Positions 18,518 to 29,388 of a DNA stretch of 64,000 nt are shown here, one piece after another. How positions within the stretch are numbered: the stretch's first letter is position 1; each line of letters starts with the position of its first letter. The DNA lies in contig NZ_JAMZDX010000002.1 of assembly GCF_024172095.1 (NCBI RefSeq), positions 62,001 to 126,000 of the forward strand, in the 5' to 3' direction. This DNA comes from Kitasatospora cinereorecta. GTDB taxonomy: Bacteria; Actinomycetota; Actinomycetes; Streptomycetales; Streptomycetaceae. A model generated the notes under the pieces. The model saw only the letters and a list, made by a program, of their open reading frames with translations, had not been told where the DNA came from and ran no database searches. Position numbers and translations under genes: made by a program.

Positions 18518-20596
18518 GTGACCACCACCGAGACCAGCCCCGCCGCCCCGCAGGCCGCGCCGCCCGTCCTCGACCGGCGGCAGCGCAACATCGTCTTCGG
18601 CACCATCATGCTCGGCATGCTGCTGGCCGCCCTCGACCAGACCATCGTCGGCACCGCGCTGCCGACCATCGTCGCGGACCTGGGCGGCGCCTCCCACATG
18701 TCCTGGGTGGTGACCTCGTACCTGCTCGCCGAGACCGTCACCACGGCCCTGGTCGGCAAGTTCGGCGATCTGTTCGGCCGCAAGGTGGTCTTCCAGGTCT
18801 CGGCGATCGTCTTCATCACCGGCTCCTTCCTGTGCGGCCTGGCGACCAACATGGCGCTGCTGATCTCCTGGCGGGCGGTGCAGGGCGTCGGCGCGGGCGG
18901 CCTGATGGTGACCGCGATGGCACTCATCGCGGACGTCATCCCGCTGCGCGAGCGCGGCAAGTACCAGGGCGCGATCGGCGCGGTGTTCGGCGTGGCCACG
19001 GTGATCGGCCCGCTGCTCGGCGGGCTGTTCACCGACCACCTGACCTGGCGCTGGGCCTTCTACGTCAATGTGCCGATCGCGATCCTGGTGGTGATCGCGG
19101 CCCACCGGACCATCCCCACCGTCCGCTCGGTGGCCAAGCCGGTCATCGACTACCTCGGCATTACCCTGGTCGCGATCGGCGCCGGCACGCTGATCCTGGC
19201 GACCAGTTGGGGCGGCAACGAGTACGCCTGGGGCTCGCCGGTGATCATCGGCCTGTTCGTCGTCGGCGTGCTGGCCCTCGGCCTGTTCTGCCTGGTCGAG
19301 ACCCGCGCGGCGGAGCCGATGCTGCCGATGCGGCTGTTCGGCAACCCGGTCTTCACGGTCTGCTCGGTGCTCAGCTTCATCGTCGGCTTCGCGATGCTCG
19401 GTGCGCTGACCTTCCTGCCCACCTACCTGCAGTACGTGGACGGCGACTCCGCCACCGTCTCCGGCGTGCGCACCCTGCCGATGGTGATCGGCCTGCTGAT
19501 CGCCTCGGTCTTCAGCGGCAACGTGGTCTCCCGCACCGGCCGCTACCGGTACTTCCCGATCGTCGGCTCCCTGGTCATGGCCCTCGGCCTCTACCTGCTG
19601 TCCCGCCTGAACGCCGGCACCAGCGCCTGGCTGGCCTCGCTGTACATGTTCGTGCTCGGCGTCGGCATCGGCCTGTCCATGCAGGTGCTGACCATCGCCG
19701 TGCAGAACACCGTGGACTACTCCGACCTCGGCACCTCCACCTCCGGCGTCACCTTCTTCCGCACCCTCGGCAGTTCCTTCGGCACCGCCGTGTTCGGCAC
19801 CATCTACGTCAACACCCTCAAGCCCAACCTCGCCGACGGCGTCGCCGAGGCCGCCCGTACCACCGGAGCCGACCCGGCCGCCCTCGCCGCCGCCGCGCAG
19901 AGCCCGCAGGGCGTCCACGGGCTGCCGCCCGAGCAGGCCGCGCCGATCGTCAACGCGTACGCCGACGCCCTGCACACCGTCTTCCTGTGGACGGTGCCGG
20001 TGGCGCTGGCCGGCTTCGTGGTGGCGCTCTTCCTCAAGCAGGTCAAGCTGCGCGACTCGGCCCGGTCCACCTCCACCGACATGGGCGAGGGCTTCGCCCA
20101 GCCGTCCTCGGGCGACTCGGCGAAGGTGCTGGAACTGGCCGTCGCCAAGATCCTTCGGCAGATGGGGCTGAACACCGCCCGTCAGGTGGTCGCCGACTCC
20201 GGCACCCGGCTCGACATCGCCGGCGCCTGGGCGGTGATGCAGGTGGAGTTCTTCACCCGGGCGGTCGGCCACGCCAGCCTGAGCCTGATCGCCGCCCGGC
20301 GGCGGCTGCCGCCCGAGGTGCTGGAGCCGGTGTTCACCCGCATGGTCCAGGAGGGCTACCTGGCCCGGCAGAACGGCTTCTTCGAGCACACCGCCGTCGG
20401 CGAGCGGGAGACCGCGCTGATCACCGCCGCCTGGTCGGACTGGCTCAACCGGCGCCTGGAGGAGGACCGCGGCCGCCCCCGCAGCGCGGAACTGCGCGCC
20501 GCCGCCGACGCCATCGCCAAACGCCTGATCGCCGAGGACCTCGCCGAGGGCCTCCCGGCGGACCACCCCACCCGCCAGGTCGCAGGCGCGGCCTAG
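18518..20596 (+). CDS. DHA2-type multidrug MFS exporter with C-terminal winged-helix-like domain
   Basis: A 692-residue proton-driven drug exporter of the EmrB/QacA group. The N-terminal part (about 30-500) has 14 predicted membrane segments with motif [14 protein letters not shown], motif C-like [15 protein letters not shown] and [19 protein letters not shown] of helix 1. Residues 505-692 are soluble and contain a MarR-like region ([22 protein letters not shown]...[25 protein letters not shown]). GTG 18518 is chosen because conserved sequence begins there; an upstream open frame of 330 codons is antisense to the sigma operon. The fused domain could sense substrate or regulate DNA; that is inference. 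Confidence 0.88.
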   Translation: MTTTETSPAAPQAAPPVLDRRQRNIVFGTIMLGMLLAALDQTIVGTALPTIVADLGGASHMSWVVTSYLLAETVTTALVGKFGDLFGRKVVFQVSAIVFITGSFLCGLATNMALLISWRAVQGVGAGGLMVTAMALIADVIPLRERGKYQGAIGAVFGVATVIGPLLGGLFTDHLTWRWAFYVNVPIAILVVIAAHRTIPTVRSVAKPVIDYLGITLVAIGAGTLILATSWGGNEYAWGSPVIIGLFVVGVLALGLFCLVETRAAEPMLPMRLFGNPVFTVCSVLSFIVGFAMLGALTFLPTYLQYVDGDSATVSGVRTLPMVIGLLIASVFSGNVVSRTGRYRYFPIVGSLVMALGLYLLSRLNAGTSAWLASLYMFVLGVGIGLSMQVLTIAVQNTVDYSDLGTSTSGVTFFRTLGSSFGTAVFGTIYVNTLKPNLADGVAEAARTTGADPAALAAAAQSPQGVHGLPPEQAAPIVNAYADALHTVFLWTVPVALAGFVVALFLKQVKLRDSARSTSTDMGEGFAQPSSGDSAKVLELAVAKILRQMGLNTARQVVADSGTRLDIAGAWAVMQVEFFTRAVGHASLSLIAARRRLPPEVLEPVFTRMVQEGYLARQNGFFEHTAVGERETALITAAWSDWLNRRLEEDRGRPRSAELRAAADAIAKRLIAEDLAEGLPADHPTRQVAGAA

Positions 20597-20923
20597 CTAT
20601 TTCTCGGGGATGCGGAAGGTGGCCTCCACCGTACGAGTGGGCTCCGATCCGGTCGGTGGCTGAAGGCGGAGGCGGTTCACGTCGCCGTCGTGGCCGACCT
20701 CGACCTCGGGGGTGGAGTCGTCCGGCAGGCGGACCAGGACGTAGGGGCTGAGGTCGAGCAGGAAGCGGAAGCCCTCCGCATCGTCGCCCGCCAGGGCGGG
20801 CACGGGAACGGCCGCCCAGCTCCCTTCGGCCGGCCCCGGGGTGATCCGGACCGGGACCCTGGCCAGGCAGGTCGAGGAGTTGGCCCACCACTCCAGGGCG
20901 GCGGGGATCGCGTCAGTGTCCAC
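20597..20923 (-). CDS. Hypothetical protein, 108 aa
   Basis: A small protein of unknown function, starting MDTDAIPAALEWWANSSTCLARVPVRI, with alternating strand-like segments and a C-terminal EATFRIPEK. I recognise no domain. It uses GTG as start, with TAGTCT seven bases upstream and no ribosome-binding site, suggesting a leaderless message. The codon usage is typical of the window. Its stop codon directly abuts the stop of the exporter gene (tail-to-tail, no spacer). Confidence 0.6.
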   Translation of the reverse strand: MDTDAIPAALEWWANSSTCLARVPVRITPGPAEGSWAAVPVPALAGDDAEGFRFLLDLSPYVLVRLPDDSTPEVEVGHDGDVNRLRLQPPTGSEPTRTVEATFRIPEK

Positions 20924-20982
20924 GGCAGCCAGACTAGTGACGGCACACCGGCGGCGTACCGGGAAGGACGGAGAGCAACGCC

Positions 20983-21066
20983 ATGCTGCCCGGACTGGCC
21001 GTCAGCTTCCCGGTACCGGCCCTGCTGCTGATCGCCAACGGTCGGCGTGACGGCGTGATGGCGTGA
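20983..21066 (+). other. Possible 27-aa hydrophobic micro-ORF
   Basis: ATG 20983 follows AAGGACGGAGAGCAACGCC and encodes MLPGLAVSFPVPALLLIANG plus seven residues before TGA. The hydrophobic core could be a single membrane helix. Nothing else supports expression; it sits in the 174-base gap between the 108-aa protein gene and the ROK gene. Confidence 0.15.
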
Positions 21067-21097
21067 GGGACGGCCTCGCGGGCCGGACGCGCCGGGG

Positions 21098-22084
21098 TCA
21101 GCCGATCAGGCGCAGGGCGGCGGCGGCCGCGCCGACCAGACCGGCGTCGGTGCCCAGCTGCGCGTGGTGCACCCGCAGGCCGCGGACGAACGGCAGCGCC
21201 GCGTAGGTGTCGAGGTGGCGGGCGAGTGGTTCGAACAGCAGCGGGCCCGCCGCGGCGACGCCGCCGCCGATCACCACCGCCTCCAGTTCCACCAGCGTCG
21301 CGGTCGCCGCGACCGCCGCGGCCAGTGCCCGCGCGGACCGGTCGAAGGCGGCGAGCGCCACCGGGTCGCCGGCCCGGGCGGACTCCGCCACCGCGGCGGC
21401 CGAGTCGTCCCCGTCGGGGCCCGGACGCCGGCCGCCGGCGCGGGCGTACCGGGCGATCGCCGGACCACTGGCCAGTCCCTCCACGCAGCCGCGCCCGCCG
21501 CACGGGCAGGGCTCGCCGTCGAGGTCCACGCTGATGTGGCCGATGTGTCCGGCGTTGCCGGTCGGCCCGCCGTGCACCCGGCCGTCCAGCACCAGCCCGC
21601 CGCCGACGCCGGTGGAGACCACCATGCACAGCACCGAGCGGTAGCCGGTCGCGGCGCCCTGCCAGTGTTCGGCCTCGGCGAGCGCCACGCCGTCCCCGAT
21701 CAGGGTCACCGGCAGCCCCACCTGCCGCCGCACCTCGTCGACCAGCGGGAAGCCGCGCCAGGCGGCGATGTTCACCGGGCTGACCGTGCCGGCCGCGACG
21801 TCCACCGGGCCCGCGCTGCCGATCCCGACCGCCGACACCTCCGGCCAGCGGCCGTCCGCGGCCAGGTCGGCCGGCACCTCGCGGACCGCGCCCAGCACCG
21901 TCTGCGCGCCGGCGGTCGCCGGGGTCGGCCGACGGGTGGTGGCGAGCAGGGTGCCGGAGGAGTCCACCAGCGCACCGGCGATCTTGGTGCCGCCGATGTC
22001 CACCGCCGCGACCAGCGGCTTTCCGTCGATCCCGGCGTCGGCGTCGAACACAGGCGACCCTTCCTCGGACGTCGCTGCGGACAT
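21098..22084 (-). CDS. ROK family sugar kinase (glucokinase-like)
   Basis: A 328-residue ROK protein without an N-terminal winged helix, hence a kinase rather than a repressor. It has the ATP-binding DIGGTKIAGALVD (residues 29-41), sugar-binding GPTGNAGHIGHISVDLDG with catalytic GxGxD-like region GIGSAGPVD, and the ROK zinc motif CPCGGRGCVEGLASG (C-x-C-G-x-x-G-C-x-E). Streptomyces GlkA-like enzymes in this group phosphorylate glucose or N-acetylmannosamine. ATG 22084 is the only supported start. It shares strand and a 17-base gap with the upstream zinc-ribbon gene, so the two may be cotranscribed. Confidence 0.9.
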   Translation of the reverse strand: MSAATSEEGSPVFDADAGIDGKPLVAAVDIGGTKIAGALVDSSGTLLATTRRPTPATAGAQTVLGAVREVPADLAADGRWPEVSAVGIGSAGPVDVAAGTVSPVNIAAWRGFPLVDEVRRQVGLPVTLIGDGVALAEAEHWQGAATGYRSVLCMVVSTGVGGGLVLDGRVHGGPTGNAGHIGHISVDLDGEPCPCGGRGCVEGLASGPAIARYARAGGRRPGPDGDDSAAAVAESARAGDPVALAAFDRSARALAAAVAATATLVELEAVVIGGGVAAAGPLLFEPLARHLDTYAALPFVRGLRVHHAQLGTDAGLVGAAAAALRLIG

Positions 22085-22101
22085 CGCTCCGGCGCGTCAC
22101 G

Positions 22102-22401
22102 CTACCCGAGATCGAGGCGGCCGCGAGCGCTCGCCGGGCGCGGTGTCCCGCTGTCGGAGGACGCCACCGGCATCAGACGGCGGGCGACCAGGTGGCCCAC
22201 CCAGTGCCGGCCGCACTCCGGGCAGGGCGGGGCCCCGTCCGCGGTGTACGGGGAGGCGGTGCCGATGCCGTCGTGCGCGTACCGCTCCCAGTCACCGCCG
22301 TCGTCGTCCTGGATGTGCTGGACGTCGTACTCGGCCATCCAGTGGTGCCAGCATTGTCCGCAGGTGAACTCGACCCGTTCCACGGCCAGTTCGGTGATCA
22401 T
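22102..22401 (-). CDS. Hypothetical zinc-ribbon protein, 99 aa
   Basis: Two paired-cysteine knuckles, CGQCWHHW (residues 14-21) and CPECGRHWVGH (60-70), define a four-Cys zinc ribbon with nearby histidines. The segment between (EYDVQHIQDDDGGDWERY) is acidic. Such small proteins are common and uncharacterised in streptomycetes. It starts at ATG behind GGGAGGTCGGGACGAC and is 17 bases upstream of the ROK kinase gene; it is divergent from dnaK. Confidence 0.65.
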   Translation of the reverse strand: MITELAVERVEFTCGQCWHHWMAEYDVQHIQDDDGGDWERYAHDGIGTASPYTADGAPPCPECGRHWVGHLVARRLMPVASSDSGTPRPASARGRLDLG

Positions 22402-22436
22402 GTCGTCCCGACCTCCCTACCGCGCCTGGGTGCCTC

Positions 22437-22464
22437 TTGACAGGGCCATTATCCAGTTTTATGC
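22437..22464 (+). promoter_or_regulatory. Putative HrdB-type promoter for dnaK-grpE
   Basis: A consensus -35 TTGACA at 22437-22442 and a weaker -10 TTATGC at 22459-22464, spacer 16, about 45 bases before the dnaK start. No HspR box of the CTTGAGT-N7-ACTCAAG type is visible in the 115-base gap. Confidence 0.5.
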
Positions 22465-22516
22465 CGGTTTCAGGGACTCCTGAGGGTCCGCGGGGGCAAC
22501 CGAGAGGAAGTCGGGC

Positions 22517-24384
<1,868 letters not shown>

Positions 24385-24388
<4 letters not shown>

Positions 24389-25026
24389 CCGACCGTCCCG
24401 AGGACCCCCGTCCGGTCGTCCTCGCCCCGGGGAAGTCCGACCGGCGGCGGGCCATCCCCACCCGCAGGCCCGCCGGCGAGGTCACCGGGGGGTCGGCGGC
24501 CGCACCGCCGCCGGGCGGAGCTTCGGGCGGTGCGGCGGAGCCCCCGCCCGAGCCGCCGGCCGCCACCGTCGAGGTGCTGCTCGCCGAGCGGACCGCCGAC
24601 CTGCAACGGCTGCAGGCCGAGTACGACAACTACCGCAAGCGGGTGCGCCGCGACCGGCTGGCCGTCGGCGAGGTCGCCGTCGCCAACGTGCTGGGCCGGC
24701 TCCTGCCGGTGCTCGACGCCCTCGACGGGGCCCGCCGGCAGGACGAGCTGACCGGCGGGCTGCGCGCGGTCGCCGAACTGCTGGAGACCGAACTCGGCGC
24801 GCTGGGACTGGAGTCGGTGGGGGAGGCCGGCGATCCGTTCGACCCGGCGCTGCACGAGGCGGTGGCCCGGACCCCCTCGCTGGTGGTCACCGCGCCGACC
24901 TGCGTGGAGATCCTGCGCGTCGGGTACCGGGTCGGCGGCCACCTGCTGCGACCGGCCGAGGTCGTGGTCGCCGAACCGGCCCGGGGCGGCGCACCGTCGA
25001 TCACCCGCAGGCCCCACCACCGCTGA
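24385..25026 (+). CDS. grpE: Nucleotide exchange factor GrpE
   Basis: A 213-residue GrpE. A disordered, Pro/Gly-rich N-terminus (1-70) is followed by the coiled coil [24 protein letters not shown] and the beta domain with [16 protein letters not shown] and [23 protein letters not shown]. It releases ADP from DnaK. Translation is coupled to dnaK by a four-base overlap. The sequence is more diverged than a typical housekeeping GrpE, in line with a paralogous DnaK-GrpE pair. Confidence 0.92.
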
Positions 25027-25055
25027 CGGTCCGTCGCCCACCCGGGCTCGGCCAC

Positions 25056-25224
25056 CTAGTGCCGCGTCGGGCAACCTTCGCCCCGTCGCGACGCCCGGCA
25101 CGCACTCTCGCCGCACCTGCCGCAAGCCCAAGTACGTCCAGTACGAGGACTTGCGCCCGGCACGCCGAGAGCACCCACCGGACGCCGCTCCTTGACGGGC
25201 AAAGGTTGCCTGACGCGGCACTAG
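25056..25224. mobile_element. 169-bp MITE with 23-bp terminal inverted repeats
   Basis: The ends (25056-25078 and 25202-25224) are inverted repeats of 23 bases with one mismatch, beginning CTAGTGCCGCGTC. Inside, nested inverted pairs CTCTCG (25105-25110)/CGAGAG (25166-25171), CGCAAG (25121-25126)/CTTGCG (25150-25155) and GTAC/GTAC let the whole element fold into one hairpin. No open frame for a transposase exists. Ends bounded by CTAG may be a duplicated 4-bp target or part of the repeat. I recognise this as a dispersed streptomycete miniature element. Confidence 0.75.
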
Positions 25225-25272
25225 ACTCGCTGCTTCCGTCCTCGTCGGTCCGTTCGAGCAGGGAGTACCCGG

Positions 25273-25776
25273 GTGACCGAACAGAACCCGCCGTTCCTCT
25301 ACGTGGTCGTCAGCGCGGCGGGGGTCGCCGCGGACGTCGGCACCCTGGTCGAGGCGGCGCAGGCCGAGGGCTGGCGGGTCGGCGTGGTGGCCACCCCCAA
25401 CGCGCTCCCGATCATTGACCCGCCGGCCCTGGCCGCCCTCACCGGCTACCCCGTGCGCTCCGCCTGGCGGGCCCCCGGGGAGGCGAAGCCGCTCCCGCCG
25501 GCCGACGCGATCGCGGTCGCCCCGGCCACCTTCAACACCGTCAACAAGTGGGCGGGCGGCATCGCCGACACCCTCGCCGTCGCCATCCTCTGCGAGGCCT
25601 ACGGCCTGGGCGTCCCCACCGCCGCCCAGCCCTGCGTCAACCCGGCCCTCGCCGCCCATCCCGCGTACGCGGCGAGCCTGGCCCGCCTGCGGGACATGGG
25701 CGTCCTGCTCCCCGACGGGCCGGACTTCGCCTGGTCCCCGGTTCTCGACCTCCTGCGGCCGCACCTCGGGGGGTGA
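25273..25776 (+). CDS. Flavoprotein (UbiX/PPC-decarboxylase-like)
   Basis: A 167-residue flavoprotein-domain protein: FLYVVVSAAGVAADVGTLVEAAQAEGW is the first Rossmann unit, DAIAVAPATFNTVNKWAGGIADTL the FMN-binding APATxNTxNKxAxGxAD pattern of the HFCD family, and PTAAQPCVNPALAAHP the third. Members oxidatively decarboxylate cysteine-like groups or prenylate flavins; which applies here is unclear. GTG 25273 is preceded by GCAGGGAGTACCCGG. It follows the MITE, whose right end is 48 bases upstream, so its promoter may lie within or beside the element. Confidence 0.85.
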   Translation: MTEQNPPFLYVVVSAAGVAADVGTLVEAAQAEGWRVGVVATPNALPIIDPPALAALTGYPVRSAWRAPGEAKPLPPADAIAVAPATFNTVNKWAGGIADTLAVAILCEAYGLGVPTAAQPCVNPALAAHPAYAASLARLRDMGVLLPDGPDFAWSPVLDLLRPHLGG

Positions 25777-25790
25777 CCGGAGACGGCGGG

Positions 25791-27278
25791 TCAGCCGAGG
25801 AGGGCGAGGGGGTCGGTGCGCAGGGCGAAGGTGCGGTGGAGGGCGCGGCGGGCGGCGTGGAGGCCGGACATGCCGTGGACGCCGGGGCCGGGCGGGGTGG
25901 CGGCCGAGCAGAGGTAGAGGTGGGGGAGCGGGGTGGTGTACGGGTCGAGGGCGGGGACGGGGCGGAACACCGTCTGCCACAGGCTCATCGCGCCGGCGCC
26001 GATGTCGCCGCCGACGTAGTTGGCGTTGTACGCGGCGAGGTCGGCCGCGGTGGTGGTGCGGCGGGCGAGCACGAGGTCGCGGAAGCCGGGCGCGAAGCGT
26101 TCGAGCTGGGCGGTGACGGCGTCGCCGACGTCGACGGTGGAGCCGTGCGGGACGTGGGCGTAGGTGTAGAGGGTGTGCTGCCCGGCGGGCGCCCGGGTGG
26201 GGTCGACGATGCCGGGCTGGACGGTGAGCACGTACGGGCGGTCGGGGTGCCGGCCGGCGCCGACCTCGCGTTCGAGGGCGGCGGTCTCCTCCCGGGTGCC
26301 GGACAGGTGCAGGGTGCCGGCGTACGCGCAGTCGGGGTCGGCCCAGGGGACGGGGCCGGACAGCGCGAAGTCGACCTTGCACGCGGCGGAGCCGTACCGG
26401 TAGCCGCGCAGCCGGCGGACGTACCGGTCGGGCAGTCGGGGGCCGGCGATCCGGAGCAGTCCGGCCGGGCTGGTGTCGAGCAGGACGGCGCGGGCGCGGG
26501 GCAGGTCGGTGAGGGAGTCGACCCGGTGGCCGGTGACGATCCGGCCGCCGCGGCGGGTGAGTTCGGCGGCCATGGCGTCCGCGACGGCCTGGCTGCCGCC
26601 GCGCGGGATCGGCCAGCCGACGGCGTGGCCGAGCGCGGCGAGCAGCAGGCCGGCCCCGGCCGCGGGGAGGGTGCGGGGTGGCCGGACGGCGTGCGCGGCG
26701 ACCCCGGCGAGGAGGGCGCGGGCGGCGGGGTCGCGGAGCCGGGCGGACCAGGCCGGGGTGCCGAACTCGGCGACGCGGAGCAGGAGTCGGGCGGCGGTGA
26801 GCGGTGCGGCGGGCGGCCGGCGCCGGTCGGTCAGGGCGGCGTCGACCAGGCCGGGCCAGTCCTCGACCAGGGGGCGGAACAGGGCGCGCCAGGCGGGGCC
26901 GTCGCGGCCGAGGCGCTCGGCGGTGCGGTCGAGGTCGCGCCAGGCGACGGCGGCGGGCCGGCCGTCCAGGGGCTGGGCGTACGCGGCCTCGGGCTGGAGC
27001 ATCTCGACCCGGGAGGCCAGGTCGAAGGCGCGGAAGAAGGGGGAGGCCAGGGCCATCGGGTGGGCGACCGCGCAGAGGTCGTGGCGGAAGCCGGGGAGGG
27101 TGAGTTCGGCGGTTCGGGTGCCGCCGCCGACGGTGTCGGCGGCCTCGTGCACCTCGACCCGCAGTCCGGCGCCGGCCAGGACCAGCGCGGCGGCCAGCCC
27201 GTTCGGGCCGGAGCCGACCACCGCGGCGTCCACCTCGCCGTTGGCCCGTGAGCCGAGACCCTCCTGAACCGCCGTCAC
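25791..27278 (-). CDS. FAD-dependent oxidoreductase, phytoene desaturase-like
   Basis: A 495-residue flavin oxidoreductase of the CrtI/phytoene desaturase-like superfamily. It has the dinucleotide fold AAVVGSGPNGLAAALVLAGAG (residues 18-38) with the downstream acidic ribose contact VEVHEA, the GG-motif TVGGGTRTAELTLPGF, and a C-terminal VHGMSGLHAARRAL FAD segment. These enzymes desaturate or isomerise carotenoids or polyenes, and many homologs have no assigned substrate. No other carotenoid genes are nearby. The start is GTG 27278 without a clear ribosome-binding site. It is convergent with the flavoprotein gene, 14 bases apart. Confidence 0.85.
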   Translation of the reverse strand: MTAVQEGLGSRANGEVDAAVVGSGPNGLAAALVLAGAGLRVEVHEAADTVGGGTRTAELTLPGFRHDLCAVAHPMALASPFFRAFDLASRVEMLQPEAAYAQPLDGRPAAVAWRDLDRTAERLGRDGPAWRALFRPLVEDWPGLVDAALTDRRRPPAAPLTAARLLLRVAEFGTPAWSARLRDPAARALLAGVAAHAVRPPRTLPAAGAGLLLAALGHAVGWPIPRGGSQAVADAMAAELTRRGGRIVTGHRVDSLTDLPRARAVLLDTSPAGLLRIAGPRLPDRYVRRLRGYRYGSAACKVDFALSGPVPWADPDCAYAGTLHLSGTREETAALEREVGAGRHPDRPYVLTVQPGIVDPTRAPAGQHTLYTYAHVPHGSTVDVGDAVTAQLERFAPGFRDLVLARRTTTAADLAAYNANYVGGDIGAGAMSLWQTVFRPVPALDPYTTPLPHLYLCSAATPPGPGVHGMSGLHAARRALHRTFALRTDPLALLG

Positions 27279-27381
27279 CTGTGCCTCCGTCGCCGATCAC
27301 CCGGGCCGATCACCTGGGCCGGACACCATTGCACACCCGACGGCGCCGGGAAGCGGGCAGCCGCGGGTGTGGTGGGGCGGG

Positions 27382-28269
27382 TCAGCGCTTGGTGGAGTCC
27401 ACGATCACCGGGGCGGAGCCGGAGCCGCAGGGGCTGGCGTAGACCGGGTTCTTCTCGGCGGCGGCCTTGAAGGCGTCGATGCACTGGCTCATCAGCAGCT
27501 TGTCGGTGAGCGAGCCCGCGATGGCGGTGTTGGCGGCGGCGGTGGACTCCGCATCGATCCTGCGCTTCTCCGCCTCCGCCTGGGCGGTGCGGACGGCGGC
27601 CTCGGCCTGGGCGGTGGCCTGGTCCTGCTGGATCTTCGCCTCGATCGCGTGCTGCAGGCTGTCGCTCGGCTTGACGTTGCGCAGGTTGACGCCGTTGATC
27701 AGGATGCCGCGCGGGGCGAGCCGCTCGGTGATCAGCTTGTCGATCTCGGTGCTGATCGCCTCGCGCTGGGAGGTGTAGCCCTCGACGCCGGTGTGGCGGG
27801 CGAAGACGTTGCGGACGATCTCCCGGCTGTCGGGGTAGACCAGCCGCTGCTGGACGGCCTCCGGGCTGCCGGCCAGCTTGTAGAGGGCCTGGGTGTGCTG
27901 CGGGTCGATCGACCACTTGACCGTGACGTCGGCGTAGAGGACCCCGCCCTCGGAGGAGCGGACCTCCACGGTGTCGTTGCCGGTCATGTTGAGGTCGGTG
28001 GGCCGGGTGGAGAAGCTGGTGACGTCGGTGAGCGGCGACTTGAGGTGCAGGCCGGGCTGCCACGTCCCGCCCACCGTGCCGAGCGTGGCCGGGACGGCCA
28101 CCTGGTACGGCTCGACCACGTAGGCGAAGGTGCTCAGCCCGAGCAGCAGGCCGACCACCCCGCTGAGCATGCCGCCGACGGTGACCGCACGGGCCTCGGT
28201 GACGCGGCGCCGACGGAGGATCAGCAGGGTGGCTCCGGTGGCGAGGAGCAGGAGGGAAAGGAAGAGCAT
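27382..28269 (-). CDS. SPFH/Band 7 (prohibitin-type) membrane protein
   Basis: A 295-residue membrane protein: two hydrophobic segments at residues 1-18 and 28-50, an SPFH domain at about 50-210 (VEPYQVAVPATLGTVGG...VKWSIDPQHTQALYKLAG...LAPRGILINGVNLRNVKPSDSLQHAIEAK) and a coiled-coil tail with alternating Ala/Glu/Lys (QDQATAQAEAAVRTAQAEAEKRRIDAE). Such scaffolds organise membrane microdomains and protease complexes. A C-terminal Cys-bearing extension is unusual. ATG 28269; the 100-base gap to the oxidoreductase gene contains no clear terminator. No protease partner is adjacent. Confidence 0.87.
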   Translation of the reverse strand: MLFLSLLLLATGATLLILRRRRVTEARAVTVGGMLSGVVGLLLGLSTFAYVVEPYQVAVPATLGTVGGTWQPGLHLKSPLTDVTSFSTRPTDLNMTGNDTVEVRSSEGGVLYADVTVKWSIDPQHTQALYKLAGSPEAVQQRLVYPDSREIVRNVFARHTGVEGYTSQREAISTEIDKLITERLAPRGILINGVNLRNVKPSDSLQHAIEAKIQQDQATAQAEAAVRTAQAEAEKRRIDAESTAAANTAIAGSLTDKLLMSQCIDAFKAAAEKNPVYASPCGSGSAPVIVDSTKR

Positions 28270-28383
28270 CGTCTCGTCTCTCAGTGCTTGGTTGATGCCG
28301 TCGTCGTGGTGATGGCAGCAACGTAGGCGGCGCCGATGACAGCCTGAAAGACGTTCAGATGATGTTCAGTGAAGTCAGTCGGC

Positions 28384-29313
28384 TCAGCTTCCGGGCCGGG
28401 GTGCGGGCACCGCGTGGGCGGTGGCGGCGGAGCGGAAGTGGCGGTAGGCGGCGAGGTCGAACTCGCCGGCGCGGGGCGCGAGGACGGTGGCGGCGGAGAG
28501 TGCGACGGCGTCGGGGAGGATGGCGGGCCAGCCGGCGTGGCCGGCCAGACCGGCGGCGAGAGCGGCGACCACCGAGTCGCCGGCGCCGGTCGGGTTGCCG
28601 GTGACGGCGGCGGGCGGGGTGCAGCGCCAGGCGCCGTCGCGGTCGACGGCGAGCAGGCCGTCGGGGCCGAGGGAGGCGAGGACGGCGCCGGCGCCCCGGG
28701 CGAGGAGGGCGGTCGCGGCGGCGGGGACGTCGGCGATGCCGGTGGCGGCGGTGAGTTCGGCGGCGTTGGGCTTGACCACGGTGGGGCCGGCGGCGAGGGC
28801 GGCGGTGAGGGCGGGGCCGTCGGCGTCCAGCACGCAGGGCACGGCGTGCCGGTGGGCCAGGGTGACCAGGTCGGCGTAGGCGTCGGCGGGCAGGCCGCGG
28901 GGCAGGCTGCCGGAGAGGACCAGGACGCCGGCGGCGGGCAGCTGCCGGTCGACCTCGGCGAGCAGGGCGGCCCACTCCTCGGGGGCGAGTTTGGGGCCGG
29001 GCTCGTTGAGCATGGTGGCGTCCGAGGTGTCGACCACGGCGACGGTGCGGCGGGTCTCCCCGGCGATCCGGACGGGGGTGTGGGTGAGCCCGGCGGCCTG
29101 CAGATCGGCCTCGACGGCGGCGCCGGTGGGGCCGCCGAGCGGGAGCACGCAGCGGTTCTCGCGGCCGAGGGCGGTCAGCACCCGGGCGACGTTGACGCCC
29201 TTGCCGCCCGCCTGCGCGGCGACCTCGGCGACCCGGTTGCTGCGGTGCTTGCGGAAGGTGGGCACGGTGTACGTCAGGTCGAGGGCCGGGTTGGGGGTGA
29301 CGATCAGGATCAC
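28384..29313 (-). CDS. PfkB-family hexose kinase (1-phosphofructokinase/tagatose-6-phosphate kinase type)
   Basis: A 309-residue PfkB kinase phosphorylating a sugar phosphate. N-terminal VTPNPALDLTYTV, the pfkB-1 signature AGGKGVNVARVL (residues 38-49) and the ATP/anion-hole motif TGNPTGAGDSVVAAL with catalytic Asp identify the 1-phosphofructokinase/tagatose-6-phosphate kinase branch. I start at GTG 29313, with AGGGAG upstream; the frame extends 25 codons further without conservation. A 9-bp inverted repeat lies 33-70 bases upstream. No PTS or DeoR regulator gene is adjacent, so the pathway is uncertain. Confidence 0.87.
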   Translation of the reverse strand: MILIVTPNPALDLTYTVPTFRKHRSNRVAEVAAQAGGKGVNVARVLTALGRENRCVLPLGGPTGAAVEADLQAAGLTHTPVRIAGETRRTVAVVDTSDATMLNEPGPKLAPEEWAALLAEVDRQLPAAGVLVLSGSLPRGLPADAYADLVTLAHRHAVPCVLDADGPALTAALAAGPTVVKPNAAELTAATGIADVPAAATALLARGAGAVLASLGPDGLLAVDRDGAWRCTPPAAVTGNPTGAGDSVVAALAAGLAGHAGWPAILPDAVALSAATVLAPRAGEFDLAAYRHFRSAATAHAVPAPRPGS

Positions 29314-29345
29314 GGCGGCGGGACTCCCTGGACGAGCTGGCTGAG

Positions 29346-29383
29346 TGAATCTGCGCGTTTGCATGTTTCTTCGAGCAGATTCA
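29346..29383. promoter_or_regulatory. Inverted repeat upstream of the PfkB kinase gene
   Basis: Perfect 9-bp arms TGAATCTGC (29346-29354) and GCAGATTCA (29375-29383) separated by 20 bases, in AT-rich DNA containing GTTTGCATGTTT. Position in the gap before the kinase start suits an operator, for instance for a DeoR-type regulator. The glycosylase stop codon lies five bases beyond it. Confidence 0.45.
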
Positions 29384-29388
29384 ATCAT

